Source of the DNA: Sphingomonadales bacterium BRH_c3
GTDB lineage: Bacteria > Pseudomonadota > Alphaproteobacteria > Sphingomonadales > Sphingomonadaceae
Length of the DNA: 33,621 nt
Assembly (NCBI GenBank): GCA_001515985.1
Contig: LOET01000011.1
Coordinates: 1 to 33,621, forward strand
Direction of reading: 5' to 3'
The number at the start of each line of letters is the position of its first letter. The first letter of the stretch is position 1. This document shows, in pieces, positions 22,748 to 31,356 of this stretch. The translations under genes and the position numbers were made by a program. The notes beneath the pieces were generated by a model that ran no database searches, was not told the DNA's origin, and saw only the letters and a list, made by a program, of their open reading frames with translations.

Positions 22748-25465
22748 TCAGAACTGGCCGCGCAAGGTCACCCCATAGGTGCGCGGCTCTGCCAGGAAGG
22801 CCGAGAAGGTCTGCTGCGGAGCAACGAAGGACGTGTTGAACGCAACCTGCGTATAATCCTTGTTGAGCAGGTTGTTGGCCCAGAATTCGACTGCCCAGGC
22901 GCGGTCGGGGCCGACTACCCCGACACGGCCGTTGACGATGACATATCCGTCCTGCTCCTTGCCGAACAGCAGGTCGGAACCGGTATTGAAATCATCGGTC
23001 ATGCGGGCGTTGACGAAGAACAGGCCGGTAAGGCCGGAATCACCGATCGGCGGGCTCCAGTTGAGCGAAGCCGTGCCCACCAGTTCCGGTGCGTTCGACA
23101 AATTGTCGCCCGGAAGCAGGCGCAACGCCGGATCAAGCGGCGTGCCGGTGTCATTACCGATCAGATTCTTGCCATAGCTCGTATCCGCGTAGGTGATGCC
23201 AAAGCTCGCCGATAGATCCGGGATCGGTGAAACAGTGGCTTCCAGTTCGAAGCCCTGGGCCACCACGCCAAACTTCACGTCGTCAGTGTCGCAGGCGCCC
23301 GTGGCGGCGCTGGCATCGCGGTCAGCTCCACCAAGATCGGCGCTGCAGCCATTGATGTTCTGCACCAGGAATACCGAGCCATTGAAGGTATTCAGCTGGA
23401 AATTGCTGAACTGCTGGCGGAATGCGGCAATGCTGGCCGAAAAGGCACGGGTTGAATATTTAGCGCCGATTTCAAAGGCGTTGACCGTTTCCTCGTCGAA
23501 CTGAAGATTGGCGGTGTTGAGATTGTTGGCATCAAGGAACAGCGGATTGGCCAGTGCCGAACGATCGAGGTTGAAACCGCCCGCCTTGTAGCCGCGCGAA
23601 TAGCTGGCATAGAGCAGCAGATCGGGATCCACCTTGTACGAAAGCACCGCTGTGCCGGTGAATTCATTCTCACTCCGCTTGTCGTCGATCGAGACACCGT
23701 CAAGCTCGGCGTTCGAATTGCCCTGGCAGGACAGTGCGATCAACCCGCCTGCCAACCCGGCAAGAGGGCCGCCCAGCAACCCGCTCAGCAACGCCCGGTT
23801 CTGCGGACAGAACACGTTGTCATTGGCGAAGGTGGCATCCAGCTTCTTCGATTCATCGGTGTAACGCAGGCCGAGTGTGAGATCGAGCTGGTCAGTGATG
23901 TGGAAGATGTTGTGCGTGAACACAGCGATGCTTTCGCTCTTCTGGTTGAACACGTCACCCGTGCCGCCGACATCGCGCACGTTCGATAGATTGGTGATGC
24001 CCTGAACGATCAGCGGTGTTGCCGCACCAAATGCGCCCGCGCCGCCATTGGCATTTGTCAGGGCAGCGATATTCGCGCCGAAGCAATCGGTCGCACCGGG
24101 ATTGGCCAGCGCCGGATTGATCGCCAGTGCGATGCGGCATGCGGCGAAGGTGCCATACTGCGTGCCGAAACGCAGATTATCGCGCGTTTGCAGCTTCTCA
24201 TTGGTGTAGAAGCCGCCAACCAGCCAGTCGAGCCGACCGCCGAAGGCGCTGCCGTTGAATCGCAGTTCCTGCGTGAAGGTTTCAAAATCGCGCGCGCCGG
24301 CGTTGCGGCCCGGAGCCCGGTACAGGATGTCGACCCCGGTGTAGTCGGTGTCGGAAGCCTGAGTATTGAAATATTCGCGATAGGCGGTGATCGATGTCAT
24401 CGTAACATCGCCAAAGCTCCAGTTGAGCTCGCCCGAAATGCCGTAATCTTCGGTCACCCCGTCATAGCTGCGCCCCTCCGTGGGATAGATAGTGCGCTCG
24501 AACGTGCTCTGTGTGAGCGCCCGCGGATCCTGCCCCAGCGCCAGCAGGATCGGAACGATCGGGTTCGATGTGCTGGTCAGCGCTGGACCGCCCACGGGCC
24601 GGGTGAAAGAGTCCAGGCCGGGGCTCATTCTGGCGAGCGGAGCGAAGTCGGGCTGCACGAAAGTTGCGGCGCAGCAGGCTTCTTCCTTGCGCGAATAATC
24701 GCCGATCAGGTGGAAGCTTATATCGCCAGTCGGTTCGAACAGCGCTTGCGCGCGGATCAGATAGCGGTCGCGATCGTTGACCGTCGTATTGTTGACCGCG
24801 TCCTCGATAAAGCCGTCACGCTCGAAATAGACACCATCGATCCTGGCCGCGATCTTGTCGCTGAGCGGTGCGTTGACGCCAGCCTCGACCCGAATGGCGT
24901 CGAAATTGCCATAGGTAAAGGCGCCATGGCCGCTGAAGACGAATTCGGGAGGTGCGGTGTTGACACTGATCACGCCTGCGCTGGAGTTGCGCCCGCCCAG
25001 CGTACCTTGCGGACCGCGGCGAATTTCGATCGACTCGATCGGCCCAAGCTCGCTGAGCGCATTGCCCGAACGCGAACGATAGACGTTGTCGACAAACACC
25101 ACGACCGAGCTTTCGAGGCCCGGGTTGTCACCCACGGTGCCGATCCCGCGAACGCGGGCAGAGCCATTGGCTTCGTTGCCGGTTGAGGAAACGAGCAGCG
25201 AAGGAGCGATCTGTGTCAGATCGCGGATATCGTTGACCCCCGACTTCTCTAGCACTTCACCCGATACCGCCGATACTGCGATCGGAACATCTGCCAGAGA
25301 CTGTGCGCGGCCTTGTGCCGTAACGATGATCTCGCTTGCGTAAGGGATATCGCCAGCTTCATCCTGTGCTGTTCCGGCGTTGTCCTGCGCCATAGCCGCC
25401 GGGGCAAGCGCCATTCCAGCGCCCAGCATTGCCAGCGCAGAAAGCGAACTGAATCTATGGATCAT
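22748..25465 (-). CDS. TonB-dependent outer-membrane receptor
   Basis: A 905-residue TonB-dependent receptor for energised uptake of an unknown ligand. The signal peptide is about 1-26 (APAAMAQ). A TonB-box-like stretch (SEIIVTAQGR) is followed by the plug domain (about 50-165: VSGEVLEKSGVNDIRDLTQIAPS, IEIRRGPQGTLGGRNSSAG). A 22-strand-type barrel ends in the typical aromatic residue (PRTYGVTLRGQF). A vicinal Cys pair (EEACCAATF) and further Cys (FGANIAAL region, NGCSADLGG) sit in predicted extracellular loops. It resembles the large sphingomonad receptor families for complex organic substrates rather than classical siderophore receptors. No substrate-linked genes lie next to it. GAGGAG precedes the ATG. 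Confidence 0.95.
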   Translation of the reverse strand: MIHRFSSLSALAMLGAGMALAPAAMAQDNAGTAQDEAGDIPYASEIIVTAQGRAQSLADVPIAVSAVSGEVLEKSGVNDIRDLTQIAPSLLVSSTGNEANGSARVRGIGTVGDNPGLESSVVVFVDNVYRSRSGNALSELGPIESIEIRRGPQGTLGGRNSSAGVISVNTAPPEFVFSGHGAFTYGNFDAIRVEAGVNAPLSDKIAARIDGVYFERDGFIEDAVNNTTVNDRDRYLIRAQALFEPTGDISFHLIGDYSRKEEACCAATFVQPDFAPLARMSPGLDSFTRPVGGPALTSTSNPIVPILLALGQDPRALTQSTFERTIYPTEGRSYDGVTEDYGISGELNWSFGDVTMTSITAYREYFNTQASDTDYTGVDILYRAPGRNAGARDFETFTQELRFNGSAFGGRLDWLVGGFYTNEKLQTRDNLRFGTQYGTFAACRIALAINPALANPGATDCFGANIAALTNANGGAGAFGAATPLIVQGITNLSNVRDVGGTGDVFNQKSESIAVFTHNIFHITDQLDLTLGLRYTDESKKLDATFANDNVFCPQNRALLSGLLGGPLAGLAGGLIALSCQGNSNAELDGVSIDDKRSENEFTGTAVLSYKVDPDLLLYASYSRGYKAGGFNLDRSALANPLFLDANNLNTANLQFDEETVNAFEIGAKYSTRAFSASIAAFRQQFSNFQLNTFNGSVFLVQNINGCSADLGGADRDASAATGACDTDDVKFGVVAQGFELEATVSPIPDLSASFGITYADTSYGKNLIGNDTGTPLDPALRLLPGDNLSNAPELVGTASLNWSPPIGDSGLTGLFFVNARMTDDFNTGSDLLFGKEQDGYVIVNGRVGVVGPDRAWAVEFWANNLLNKDYTQVAFNTSFVAPQQTFSAFLAEPRTYGVTLRGQF

Positions 25466-25493
25466 TTCCGTCTCCTCTCAAAAACTTGCCGGT

Positions 25494-25521
25494 ATGATAA
25501 GTTAACGGTAGCCCGATGCAA
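25494..25521 (-). promoter_or_regulatory. Candidate sigma-70 promoter of the TonB receptor gene
   Basis: On the minus strand TTGCAT and TATCAT are separated by 16 bases, with the -10 ending about 29 bases before the receptor's ATG. Two GCCGGTAT copies (25488-25495 and 25556-25563) and one reverse-related ACCGGCAT (25521-25528) surround it, so an operator may overlap it. Otherwise the 142-base gap between this gene and glnD (25466-25607) holds nothing I can name. Confidence 0.45.
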
Positions 25522-25607
25522 CCGGCATGCCGCACCCACAGGATGCAATTCGCAGGCCGGTATCGTTTTTGCCACACCTGCCTGGCCACAGCTGCCCGCA
25601 CCCCCGT

Positions 25608-28367
25608 TCAGGCTTGTTCGAGCTGCCTTTGGCGCGTGTCACTTGCGGCATAGAGCAGGCGTTGCTCGATTTCGGCGAGCCGGTCTGCCGCGGTAATCTT
25701 GTCGCCGGTCAGATCGGTCACGTAGAAGGTATCAGCCGCGCGCTCGCCGTATGAGGTGATATGCGCGGACTGGACCACAAGATTGCTTTCGAACAGTGCG
25801 CGTGCGAGCCGATTGAGCAATGCCGGGCGGTCCCGCGCATTGACTTCGATGACCGTGAAACGGTTCGAGGCATTGTTGTCATAGGTAACGCGCGGCGCAA
25901 CATCGAAGGTTCCCGCGCGGCTGCGTGGCAGCGGACGCGCCGCCAGCTTTGGCACCAGCTCGATCCGGTTGGCGAGCGCGTCACCGATCGATTTGCGCAG
26001 CCGTTCCAATTGCCCTTCTTCACAGAACGGCATGCCAAGCGGGTCCTGCACCAGGAAATTGTCGACCGCCCAGCCCGACCGCGCGGTATGAATACGCGCG
26101 TCGATGATGTTCGCGCCAGCCAGCGCGATGCCCCCGGCAATACGATAGAACAGGCCGGGGTGGTCGGCGGCGATCACACTGACCAAAGTGGCTCCGCGTT
26201 CCGGGTCGAATTCGCACTCGATCGAAAGGTGTTCCTCGACCAGTCGCGCCGCATCATATTGCACCAGATTGCGCGCGATCATGGCTTCGGGTTCGGCGAT
26301 CCAATAGGAATCGTCGAGCAGCGCACCGACTTCCTCGACCAGATTCGCCTTGTCGCCCAGTAATTCGCGCACAGCCTCGCGCTTTGCCGCCACGCGCTGG
26401 CGGCGCCCCTCGCGCATATGGCCCAGCCGCAGGCGTTCTTGTGCGGCATCGTAAAGCTCGCCCAGCAATTGCCGCTTCCAGCTGTTCCACGTGCCCGGCC
26501 CCACCGCGCGGATATCGACCGCAGTTAGCATCACGAGATTGCGCAGGCGCTCTAGGCTTTGCACTTCGCCCACGAAGTCCTCGATCGTCTTGGGATCGGT
26601 CAGATCGCGCTTGAAGGCGGTCGCGCTCATCAGCAGGTGTTGCCGCACCAGCCAGGCGATGAGATCGGTTTCGTTTTCGCTCAGGCCCAAACGTGGGCAC
26701 AATTCACGCGCGACCTCCGCCCCCAGTACCGAATGATCGCCGCCGCGCCCCTTGGCGATATCGTGCAGCAGCACCGCGACATAAAGCGCACGGCGTGAAT
26801 TGATGCGGTGGATCAGCCGCGCTGAGCACGGATGGTCGGCATTGAGTTCACCCTTCTCGATCCGGCTCAATAGCCCGATGGCGCGGATCGTATGCTCATC
26901 GACGGTGTAGTGATGATACATGTCGAACTGCATCTGCGCATTGACCCGGCCGAAATCGGGTATGAAGCGGCCAAATACCCCCGCTTCGTTCATCCAGCGC
27001 AGCACCGTTTCGGGATCGTTGCGGCCCGCAAGCAACTCGAGGAACAGCGCATTGGCCTGCGGGTCCTCGCGCACATCGGATCTGATCAGCGCGCTGTCGC
27101 GATCAGCCAGGCGCATGGTTTCAGGGTGGATCTCCAGACTGTTGGCTTCAGCCAGCTGGAAGATTTCGATCAGCCGCACCGGATCCTGGCGAAACCAGTC
27201 ATCCGATGGCGCCGCGATCTTGCCGCCAAATACGCGGTAGCCTTTCAGCAGGCGCGATTTCTGCGCCCAGCCGGCAAAGAAGCCCTTGCGCGCCCGCTTG
27301 CCTGCAAATTCATTGTCGAGATGCGAGAGGAACACGCCGGTCAGGCTGCCCACCCGCTTGGCCTGGAGGAAATAGAACTGCATGAAGCGTTCGACCGCGC
27401 TTTTGCCGGGGCGGTCGGCGAAATTCATTCGTGCGGCAACTTCGCGTTGCAAGTCGAAGGTCAGCCGGTCTTCCGGGCGCCCGGTGATGATGTGCATGTG
27501 GCACCGCACCGCCAGCAGGAAGCCCTCGGCGCGGCGGAAGCTGCGGTATTCGGGCCGCGTCAGCAGGCCGACATCGACCAGCTCGGCGGCGCTGCGCACC
27601 CGGTGAATATACTTGCCGATCCAGTACAGCGTCTGCAGATCGCGCAGGCCGCCCTTGCCTTCCTTGATATTGGGCTCGACCACATAACGGCTGTCCCCCA
27701 TCCGTTTATGGCGGGCATTGCGCTCTGCCAGCTTTTCGCTGAGGAATTGCCGCTCGCTGCCCTTGACAACATCGGCCCAGAAACGGGCACTGGCTTCCTC
27801 GTCGAGCTTGCGGTCGCCCCAGATGAACCGGCTTTCGAGCAGCGCAGTGCGGATGGTCAGATCCTCGCGCGCCATGCGGATAGTGTCATCTACAGTGCGG
27901 CTCGAGTGCCCCACTTTCAGGCCCAGGTCCCACAGGTAATAGAGCATTGCCTCAATCACCTGCTCGCACCACGGCGCACGCCTGGTCGGTGTGATAAAGG
28001 CGATATCGACGTCTGAATGAGGCGCCATTTCAGCCCGGCCGTATCCTCCCACCGCCAGGATCGCGAGCCGTTCAGCACGGCTACGATTGGCCACCGGGTA
28101 GACGTGCTCGGTTACGTGATCGTGCACCACGCGCACGATCTGATCGATCAGGAACGATTGCGCGCCGGTGCATTCGTGCCCGGCGGATGGTCTTTCCTCA
28201 AGACGACGGGCTATCTCGGCGCGACCTGTGTCGAGCGCGTCGCGCAGCAGCTTGACGATCTGCGGGCGCGCCTTTTCACCCTTGTCGGAGGCGAGCGCGT
28301 CGATCGCTTCGGCAAGCGCACGGCGATCGATAATCGCCCGCTGGTTTGTGACCTTGGGGGAACTCAA
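25608..28367 (-). CDS. glnD: Bifunctional [protein-PII] uridylyltransferase/uridylyl-removing enzyme GlnD
   Basis: A 919-residue cytoplasmic nitrogen sensor that uridylylates PII when glutamine is low and removes UMP when it is high. The nucleotidyltransferase motif is GGYGRAEMAPHSDVD (107-121). A GlnD helical region follows, then an HD domain (YVAVLLHDIAKGRGGDHS) for UMP removal. Two C-terminal ACT domains bind glutamine (LVSVIAADHPGLFYRIAGGIAL; VIEVNARDRPALLNRLARALF). The length is normal. The tracked start is TTG at 28367, and no in-frame ATG precedes the conserved region; a GAGG lies about 13 bases upstream, so initiation looks weak. The 3' end is followed by the receptor's promoter region. 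A palindromic repeat doublet sits 24 bases upstream. Confidence 0.96.
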   Translation of the reverse strand: MSSPKVTNQRAIIDRRALAEAIDALASDKGEKARPQIVKLLRDALDTGRAEIARRLEERPSAGHECTGAQSFLIDQIVRVVHDHVTEHVYPVANRSRAERLAILAVGGYGRAEMAPHSDVDIAFITPTRRAPWCEQVIEAMLYYLWDLGLKVGHSSRTVDDTIRMAREDLTIRTALLESRFIWGDRKLDEEASARFWADVVKGSERQFLSEKLAERNARHKRMGDSRYVVEPNIKEGKGGLRDLQTLYWIGKYIHRVRSAAELVDVGLLTRPEYRSFRRAEGFLLAVRCHMHIITGRPEDRLTFDLQREVAARMNFADRPGKSAVERFMQFYFLQAKRVGSLTGVFLSHLDNEFAGKRARKGFFAGWAQKSRLLKGYRVFGGKIAAPSDDWFRQDPVRLIEIFQLAEANSLEIHPETMRLADRDSALIRSDVREDPQANALFLELLAGRNDPETVLRWMNEAGVFGRFIPDFGRVNAQMQFDMYHHYTVDEHTIRAIGLLSRIEKGELNADHPCSARLIHRINSRRALYVAVLLHDIAKGRGGDHSVLGAEVARELCPRLGLSENETDLIAWLVRQHLLMSATAFKRDLTDPKTIEDFVGEVQSLERLRNLVMLTAVDIRAVGPGTWNSWKRQLLGELYDAAQERLRLGHMREGRRQRVAAKREAVRELLGDKANLVEEVGALLDDSYWIAEPEAMIARNLVQYDAARLVEEHLSIECEFDPERGATLVSVIAADHPGLFYRIAGGIALAGANIIDARIHTARSGWAVDNFLVQDPLGMPFCEEGQLERLRKSIGDALANRIELVPKLAARPLPRSRAGTFDVAPRVTYDNNASNRFTVIEVNARDRPALLNRLARALFESNLVVQSAHITSYGERAADTFYVTDLTGDKITAADRLAEIEQRLLYAASDTRQRQLEQA

Positions 28368-28390
28368 GCCGGTTCTCTGCCTCGCTGCTA

Positions 28391-28449
28391 GAGCCTGATC
28401 GTGTGAGATTGAAGCGCTTCGGTTTCGATCTCACACGTGCATCAGGCTC
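28391..28449. repeat. Bulged palindrome A of a REP/BIME-like doublet
   Basis: Outer arms GAGCCTGAT/ATCAGGCTC (9 bp) and inner arms CGTGTGAGAT/ATCTCACACG (10 bp) are perfect. They are joined with a 3-base bulge (TGC) on the right side only. The 18-base loop itself contains GAAGCGCTTC, a 10-bp palindrome. It starts 24 bases upstream of the glnD start codon and would form a long hairpin in the glnD leader. Confidence 0.85.
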
Positions 28450-28466
28450 TTATCAATATGATGAGA

Positions 28467-28509
28467 CCTTGATTCACGTTTCAGTTGATTCCGCCTGAAA
28501 CGATCAAGG
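28467..28509. repeat. Bulged palindrome B, mirror-image partner of palindrome A
   Basis: Outer arms CCTTGAT/ATCAAGG (7 bp) and inner arms CGTTTCAG/CTGAAACG (8 bp) are perfect. They are joined with a 3-base bulge (TCA) on the left side only. The 10-base loop is TTGATTCCGC. It begins one base past the stop codon of the acyl-CoA synthetase gene on the minus strand. It has the same outer-bulge-inner architecture as palindrome A in opposite orientation, across a 17-base spacer with its own small dyad (ATCA-ATA-TGAT). It may also help end the upstream transcript, though no T-run follows. Confidence 0.85.
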
Positions 28510-28510
28510 C

Positions 28511-30208
28511 CTACGCCGCCGCCTGTTCGGCGGTAAACATGTTGCGCACGGTGCGTTTGTCGATCTTCTGGGTGCCGAGCCGCGGCAGCGCCTTTTCCGA
28601 AACCCAGATGTGATCTGCCAGCGGCACCTTGAACGGGGCGATATGCGCGAGCAGGAATTCGCGCAGTTCGGGCCCGCTCAGGCTGTGCCCCGGTTTGAGA
28701 TAGAACACCGCCGCGGGCACTTCGCCCATTCGCTCGTCGGGAATGCCGAACACCGAACATTCGGCGATCGCATCATGCGCATAGATCGCTTCTTCCACCT
28801 CGATGCAGGTGATGTTTTCGCCGCCGCGGATGATGATGTCCTTCTTGCGGTCAACGATATAGACATAGCCGTCTTCATCGACCCGGCCGAGATCGCCGGT
28901 GCGGAAATACCCGTCGGCGGTAAAGGCCGCTGCGGTTGCTTCCTCATTATTCCAATAGCCGATGAAATTGCACACGGAACGGATCGAGATTTCGCCGATC
29001 TGGCCCTGCGCCAGGGGCTTGCCGGCATCGTCGAGTATCGCCAGATCCACCAGCGGGCGGCTTGGCTTCCCGGTCGAGGAAGGCTTGGCGAGATAGTTTT
29101 CGTTGAAATTGGCGCAGCCAACGCCGTTGGTCTCTGTCAGGCCATAGCCCAGCAGCGGGAAACCGTCGGGGAAGGCTTCCCTGATCTTGCCGACATGATC
29201 AACCGGGCGCGGTGCGCCGCCAGCGGCAAAGCCGGTGCAAGAGCTGATGTCATATTTGTGCCGGTCAGGATGAGTTGCGATTTCATAGCTCATCAGCGGC
29301 ACGCCGGCGAAATAGCTGACCTTCTCCTTGTCCATCAGCCGCAGCGCCTCGCCCGCGTCCCAGCGCGGCATCAGCACCAGCTTGCGGCCGAGCGCGAAGC
29401 TTTGCAGGAACACAGGAACCTCTCCGGTAACGTGGAACAGCGGCACCGCCACCAGCGCGCAGGCCTGAGTGGATGGCGCGTTGCCGATACTATCGAAATA
29501 GGTGAACGCCATCAGCGACTGCATGGCATAGCTGAGCGCACCGCTGACCACGCCGAGGTGATCGGACCATGCCCCTTTGGATTTGCCGGTCGAACCCGAG
29601 GTGTAGAGGATGGTGGCGTAGTCCAGAGGCCCCATTTCGGGGAAACTGGCAGTGGCGGGATCAGCCCACAATTCGCCAAGCCCGCGCGAAGGTTGCTCGT
29701 CATGGTCGAACAGGACGATCCGGGCGCCATGATTGTGCCCGTCGAGCCGCTGGGCGCGCTGGGCATCGGCCAGCAGCAGGCGGCAGCCGACCAGCTCGAT
29801 CTGGTCCGCCAGCTCTTCGCCACTGGAAAATCCATTGAGCAGCGTGGCGCAACCGCCGGCGGCCAATATGCCCATATAGGCGATGATCCAGTTGGCCGAA
29901 TTGCGTGCCGCAATGCCCACGCGGTCGCCGCGTGCGACACCGTGATTGGCAATCAGCCCGGCGGCAACGTGCTGCGCCGCATCCCAGGCCTGGGCAAAGC
30001 TGATCCGGATGTCTCCGTCGATAAGAAATGGCAGGTCGCCATGCTGGTTGCAGTAATGGGCAAAGTAATGGACCAGGCTGGGCGGGGCGTTCTTTAGCGA
30101 AGGCATGTCCACGCCGCCGCGACTGACCGGCACGGTCTCAGCGGGGGCTCCGGCGGCGGTAAGTTTGTCCATGATAGCATCGAGGGCTGTATCAAGATCG
30201 GTGGGCAT
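28511..30208 (-). CDS. Class I adenylate-forming enzyme, acyl-CoA synthetase-like
   Basis: A 565-residue ANL-superfamily enzyme that would activate a carboxylic acid with ATP and transfer it to CoA. The P-loop motif is ILYTSGSTGKSKG. GYGLTETNGVG (A5), YFRTGDLGR (A7) and DRKKDIIIRGGENI (A8 hinge) follow. The C-terminal catalytic Lys lies in ALPRLGTQKIDKR. The length fits medium- or long-chain acyl-CoA synthetases. The acid is not determinable; an aryl or dicarboxylic acid is possible. The start is well supported by AAGGAG 9 bases before the ATG. It is divergent from lgt, and the palindromic doublet separates it from glnD. A fatty-acid degradation context is not visible nearby. Confidence 0.94.
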   Translation of the reverse strand: MPTDLDTALDAIMDKLTAAGAPAETVPVSRGGVDMPSLKNAPPSLVHYFAHYCNQHGDLPFLIDGDIRISFAQAWDAAQHVAAGLIANHGVARGDRVGIAARNSANWIIAYMGILAAGGCATLLNGFSSGEELADQIELVGCRLLLADAQRAQRLDGHNHGARIVLFDHDEQPSRGLGELWADPATASFPEMGPLDYATILYTSGSTGKSKGAWSDHLGVVSGALSYAMQSLMAFTYFDSIGNAPSTQACALVAVPLFHVTGEVPVFLQSFALGRKLVLMPRWDAGEALRLMDKEKVSYFAGVPLMSYEIATHPDRHKYDISSCTGFAAGGAPRPVDHVGKIREAFPDGFPLLGYGLTETNGVGCANFNENYLAKPSSTGKPSRPLVDLAILDDAGKPLAQGQIGEISIRSVCNFIGYWNNEEATAAAFTADGYFRTGDLGRVDEDGYVYIVDRKKDIIIRGGENITCIEVEEAIYAHDAIAECSVFGIPDERMGEVPAAVFYLKPGHSLSGPELREFLLAHIAPFKVPLADHIWVSEKALPRLGTQKIDKRTVRNMFTAEQAAA

Positions 30209-30429
30209 GCGAATTTCTCTCCTTGTCGTCCCGGTTGTTCGACATCTTCACAGCGCACGCCAAGCCAATACGCCAGTGTGCGTTTGCCGTTATGCCGTTG
30301 ATGCCGCGTCCTGCAGCCTGTCAGCGGAGTTTCTCTCCGCGAACGGGCTTTCCCCCAATCCCCGGCTGTGCCAAAAGCCGCTCCGAACGGTGTGCCGGAC
30401 CGGCATACCCCTATATAGAGGTTCGCTTC
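30209..30429. other. Divergent intergenic region between acyl-CoA synthetase and lgt
   Basis: About 220 bases that must hold promoters in both directions. The ORF track extends lgt back through it, but that extension (Pro/Arg/Cys-rich, no homology-like pattern) does not look coding. A perfect palindrome with a 1-base centre, TGCCGG-A-CCGGCA (30393-30405), lies just upstream of TATATA and the AGAGG ribosome binding site of lgt, and is a possible operator. No confident -35/-10 pair was found. Confidence 0.4.
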
Positions 30430-31356
30430 GTGCTGTCACTACTTGCCGCCACCGGGGCCGTCGTCGGCGGTACCGCTGACCCGATTTTCTGGAAAGACCT
30501 GGGCCTTGTCGAGGGGATCGACCTCGGCTTTTTCACCCTCCGCTTCTATTCGATGGCCTATCTTGGCGGGATCCTGTTCGCCTATTGGCATCTCAGCAAG
30601 ATGATCAAGGCACCAGGAGCGCCCATGGCGCAGCGCCATGTCGATGACCTGTTCTTCTACTGCACACTGGGTGTGATTTTGGGTGGGCGGCTGGGCTATG
30701 CTGCATTCTATCGCCCGGAGCTGTTTGTCAGCTTTGAAGGTCAGGGCTTCGTGAGTTGGGAACTGCTGCGTTTGTGGGATGGCGGCATGAGCTTCCACGG
30801 CGGGCTGCTGGGCGTGCTGGCGGCGATGGCCTGGGTTTCCTGGCGCGGCAAGCTGCCGCTCCTGCGCGTGACCGATTATGTCGCGGTCAATGTGCCGATG
30901 GGCATGTTCCTGGGCCGGCTTGCCAATTTCAACAATGGCGAGCTGTGGGGCCGCGAAACCGATGTGCCGTGGGGCATGGTGTTCTGCGATCTTCCCAGCC
31001 TGCCGGGTGAATGCGCCACTACCTTCATCGTGCGCCATCCCAGCCAGCTCTACCAGGCCGGACTGGAAGGGCTGCTGATGCTGGCGATCATGCTGCCGCT
31101 GTTCTGGAAGACCGGCGCGCGCTACCGCCCCGGGCTGATGGTGGGCATTTTCACCACCGGCATCGCGACTGCGCGCTTCATTAACGAATTCTTCCGGGAA
31201 CCGGATGCACATCTGGCCGAATTCGCTGCGACAACCGGGCTTTCGATGGGGCAATGGCTCACAATACCGCTGATTCTGCTTGGATTGATTGTAACGCTTT
31301 ACGCGCTCAGCCGCGACCCGGTCGGGACCGGCGGGAGCAAGCCGGCCGGGGTATGA
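30430..31356 (+). CDS. lgt: Prolipoprotein diacylglyceryl transferase Lgt
   Basis: An inner-membrane enzyme that transfers diacylglycerol from phosphatidylglycerol to the lipobox Cys of prolipoproteins. The tracked ORF starts at 30223, but GTG at 30430 with AGAGG 8 bases upstream gives 308 residues, the usual length, and a normal N-terminus (LSLLAATGAVVGG...). Hallmarks are LGGRLGYAAFYRPE, LWDGGMSFHGGLLG, the signature GRLANFNNGELWGRETDVPWGMVF and HPSQLYQAGLEG. About seven membrane helices are visible. The stop overlaps the start of the MidA gene (ATGA). It is an essential-type housekeeping gene; within this window PstS is a predicted substrate. Confidence 0.96.
   Translation: MLSLLAATGAVVGGTADPIFWKDLGLVEGIDLGFFTLRFYSMAYLGGILFAYWHLSKMIKAPGAPMAQRHVDDLFFYCTLGVILGGRLGYAAFYRPELFVSFEGQGFVSWELLRLWDGGMSFHGGLLGVLAAMAWVSWRGKLPLLRVTDYVAVNVPMGMFLGRLANFNNGELWGRETDVPWGMVFCDLPSLPGECATTFIVRHPSQLYQAGLEGLLMLAIMLPLFWKTGARYRPGLMVGIFTTGIATARFINEFFREPDAHLAEFAATTGLSMGQWLTIPLILLGLIVTLYALSRDPVGTGGSKPAGV

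Noticed and set aside
26892-28016. 374-codon plus-strand ORF opposite glnD
   Set aside because: It is a shadow of the conserved GlnD nucleotidyltransferase and helical region, with no ribosome binding site or domain pattern.
28467-28509. Palindrome B as a plain intrinsic terminator of the acyl-CoA synthetase gene
   Set aside because: The stem is interrupted by a 3-base bulge, is not particularly G+C-rich and has no T-run after it. Its shared architecture with palindrome A is better explained by a repeat family, although it may still affect the 3' end.
28610-30097. 495-codon plus-strand ORF opposite the acyl-CoA synthetase gene
   Set aside because: The minus-strand gene has all ANL motifs and a good ribosome binding site. 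The opposite frame is an open shadow without recognisable features.
30223-30429. N-terminal extension of Lgt in the tracked ORF
   Set aside because: The extra 69 residues are Pro/Arg/Cys-rich and have no counterpart in Lgt. GTG at 30430 with AGAGG gives the normal protein.
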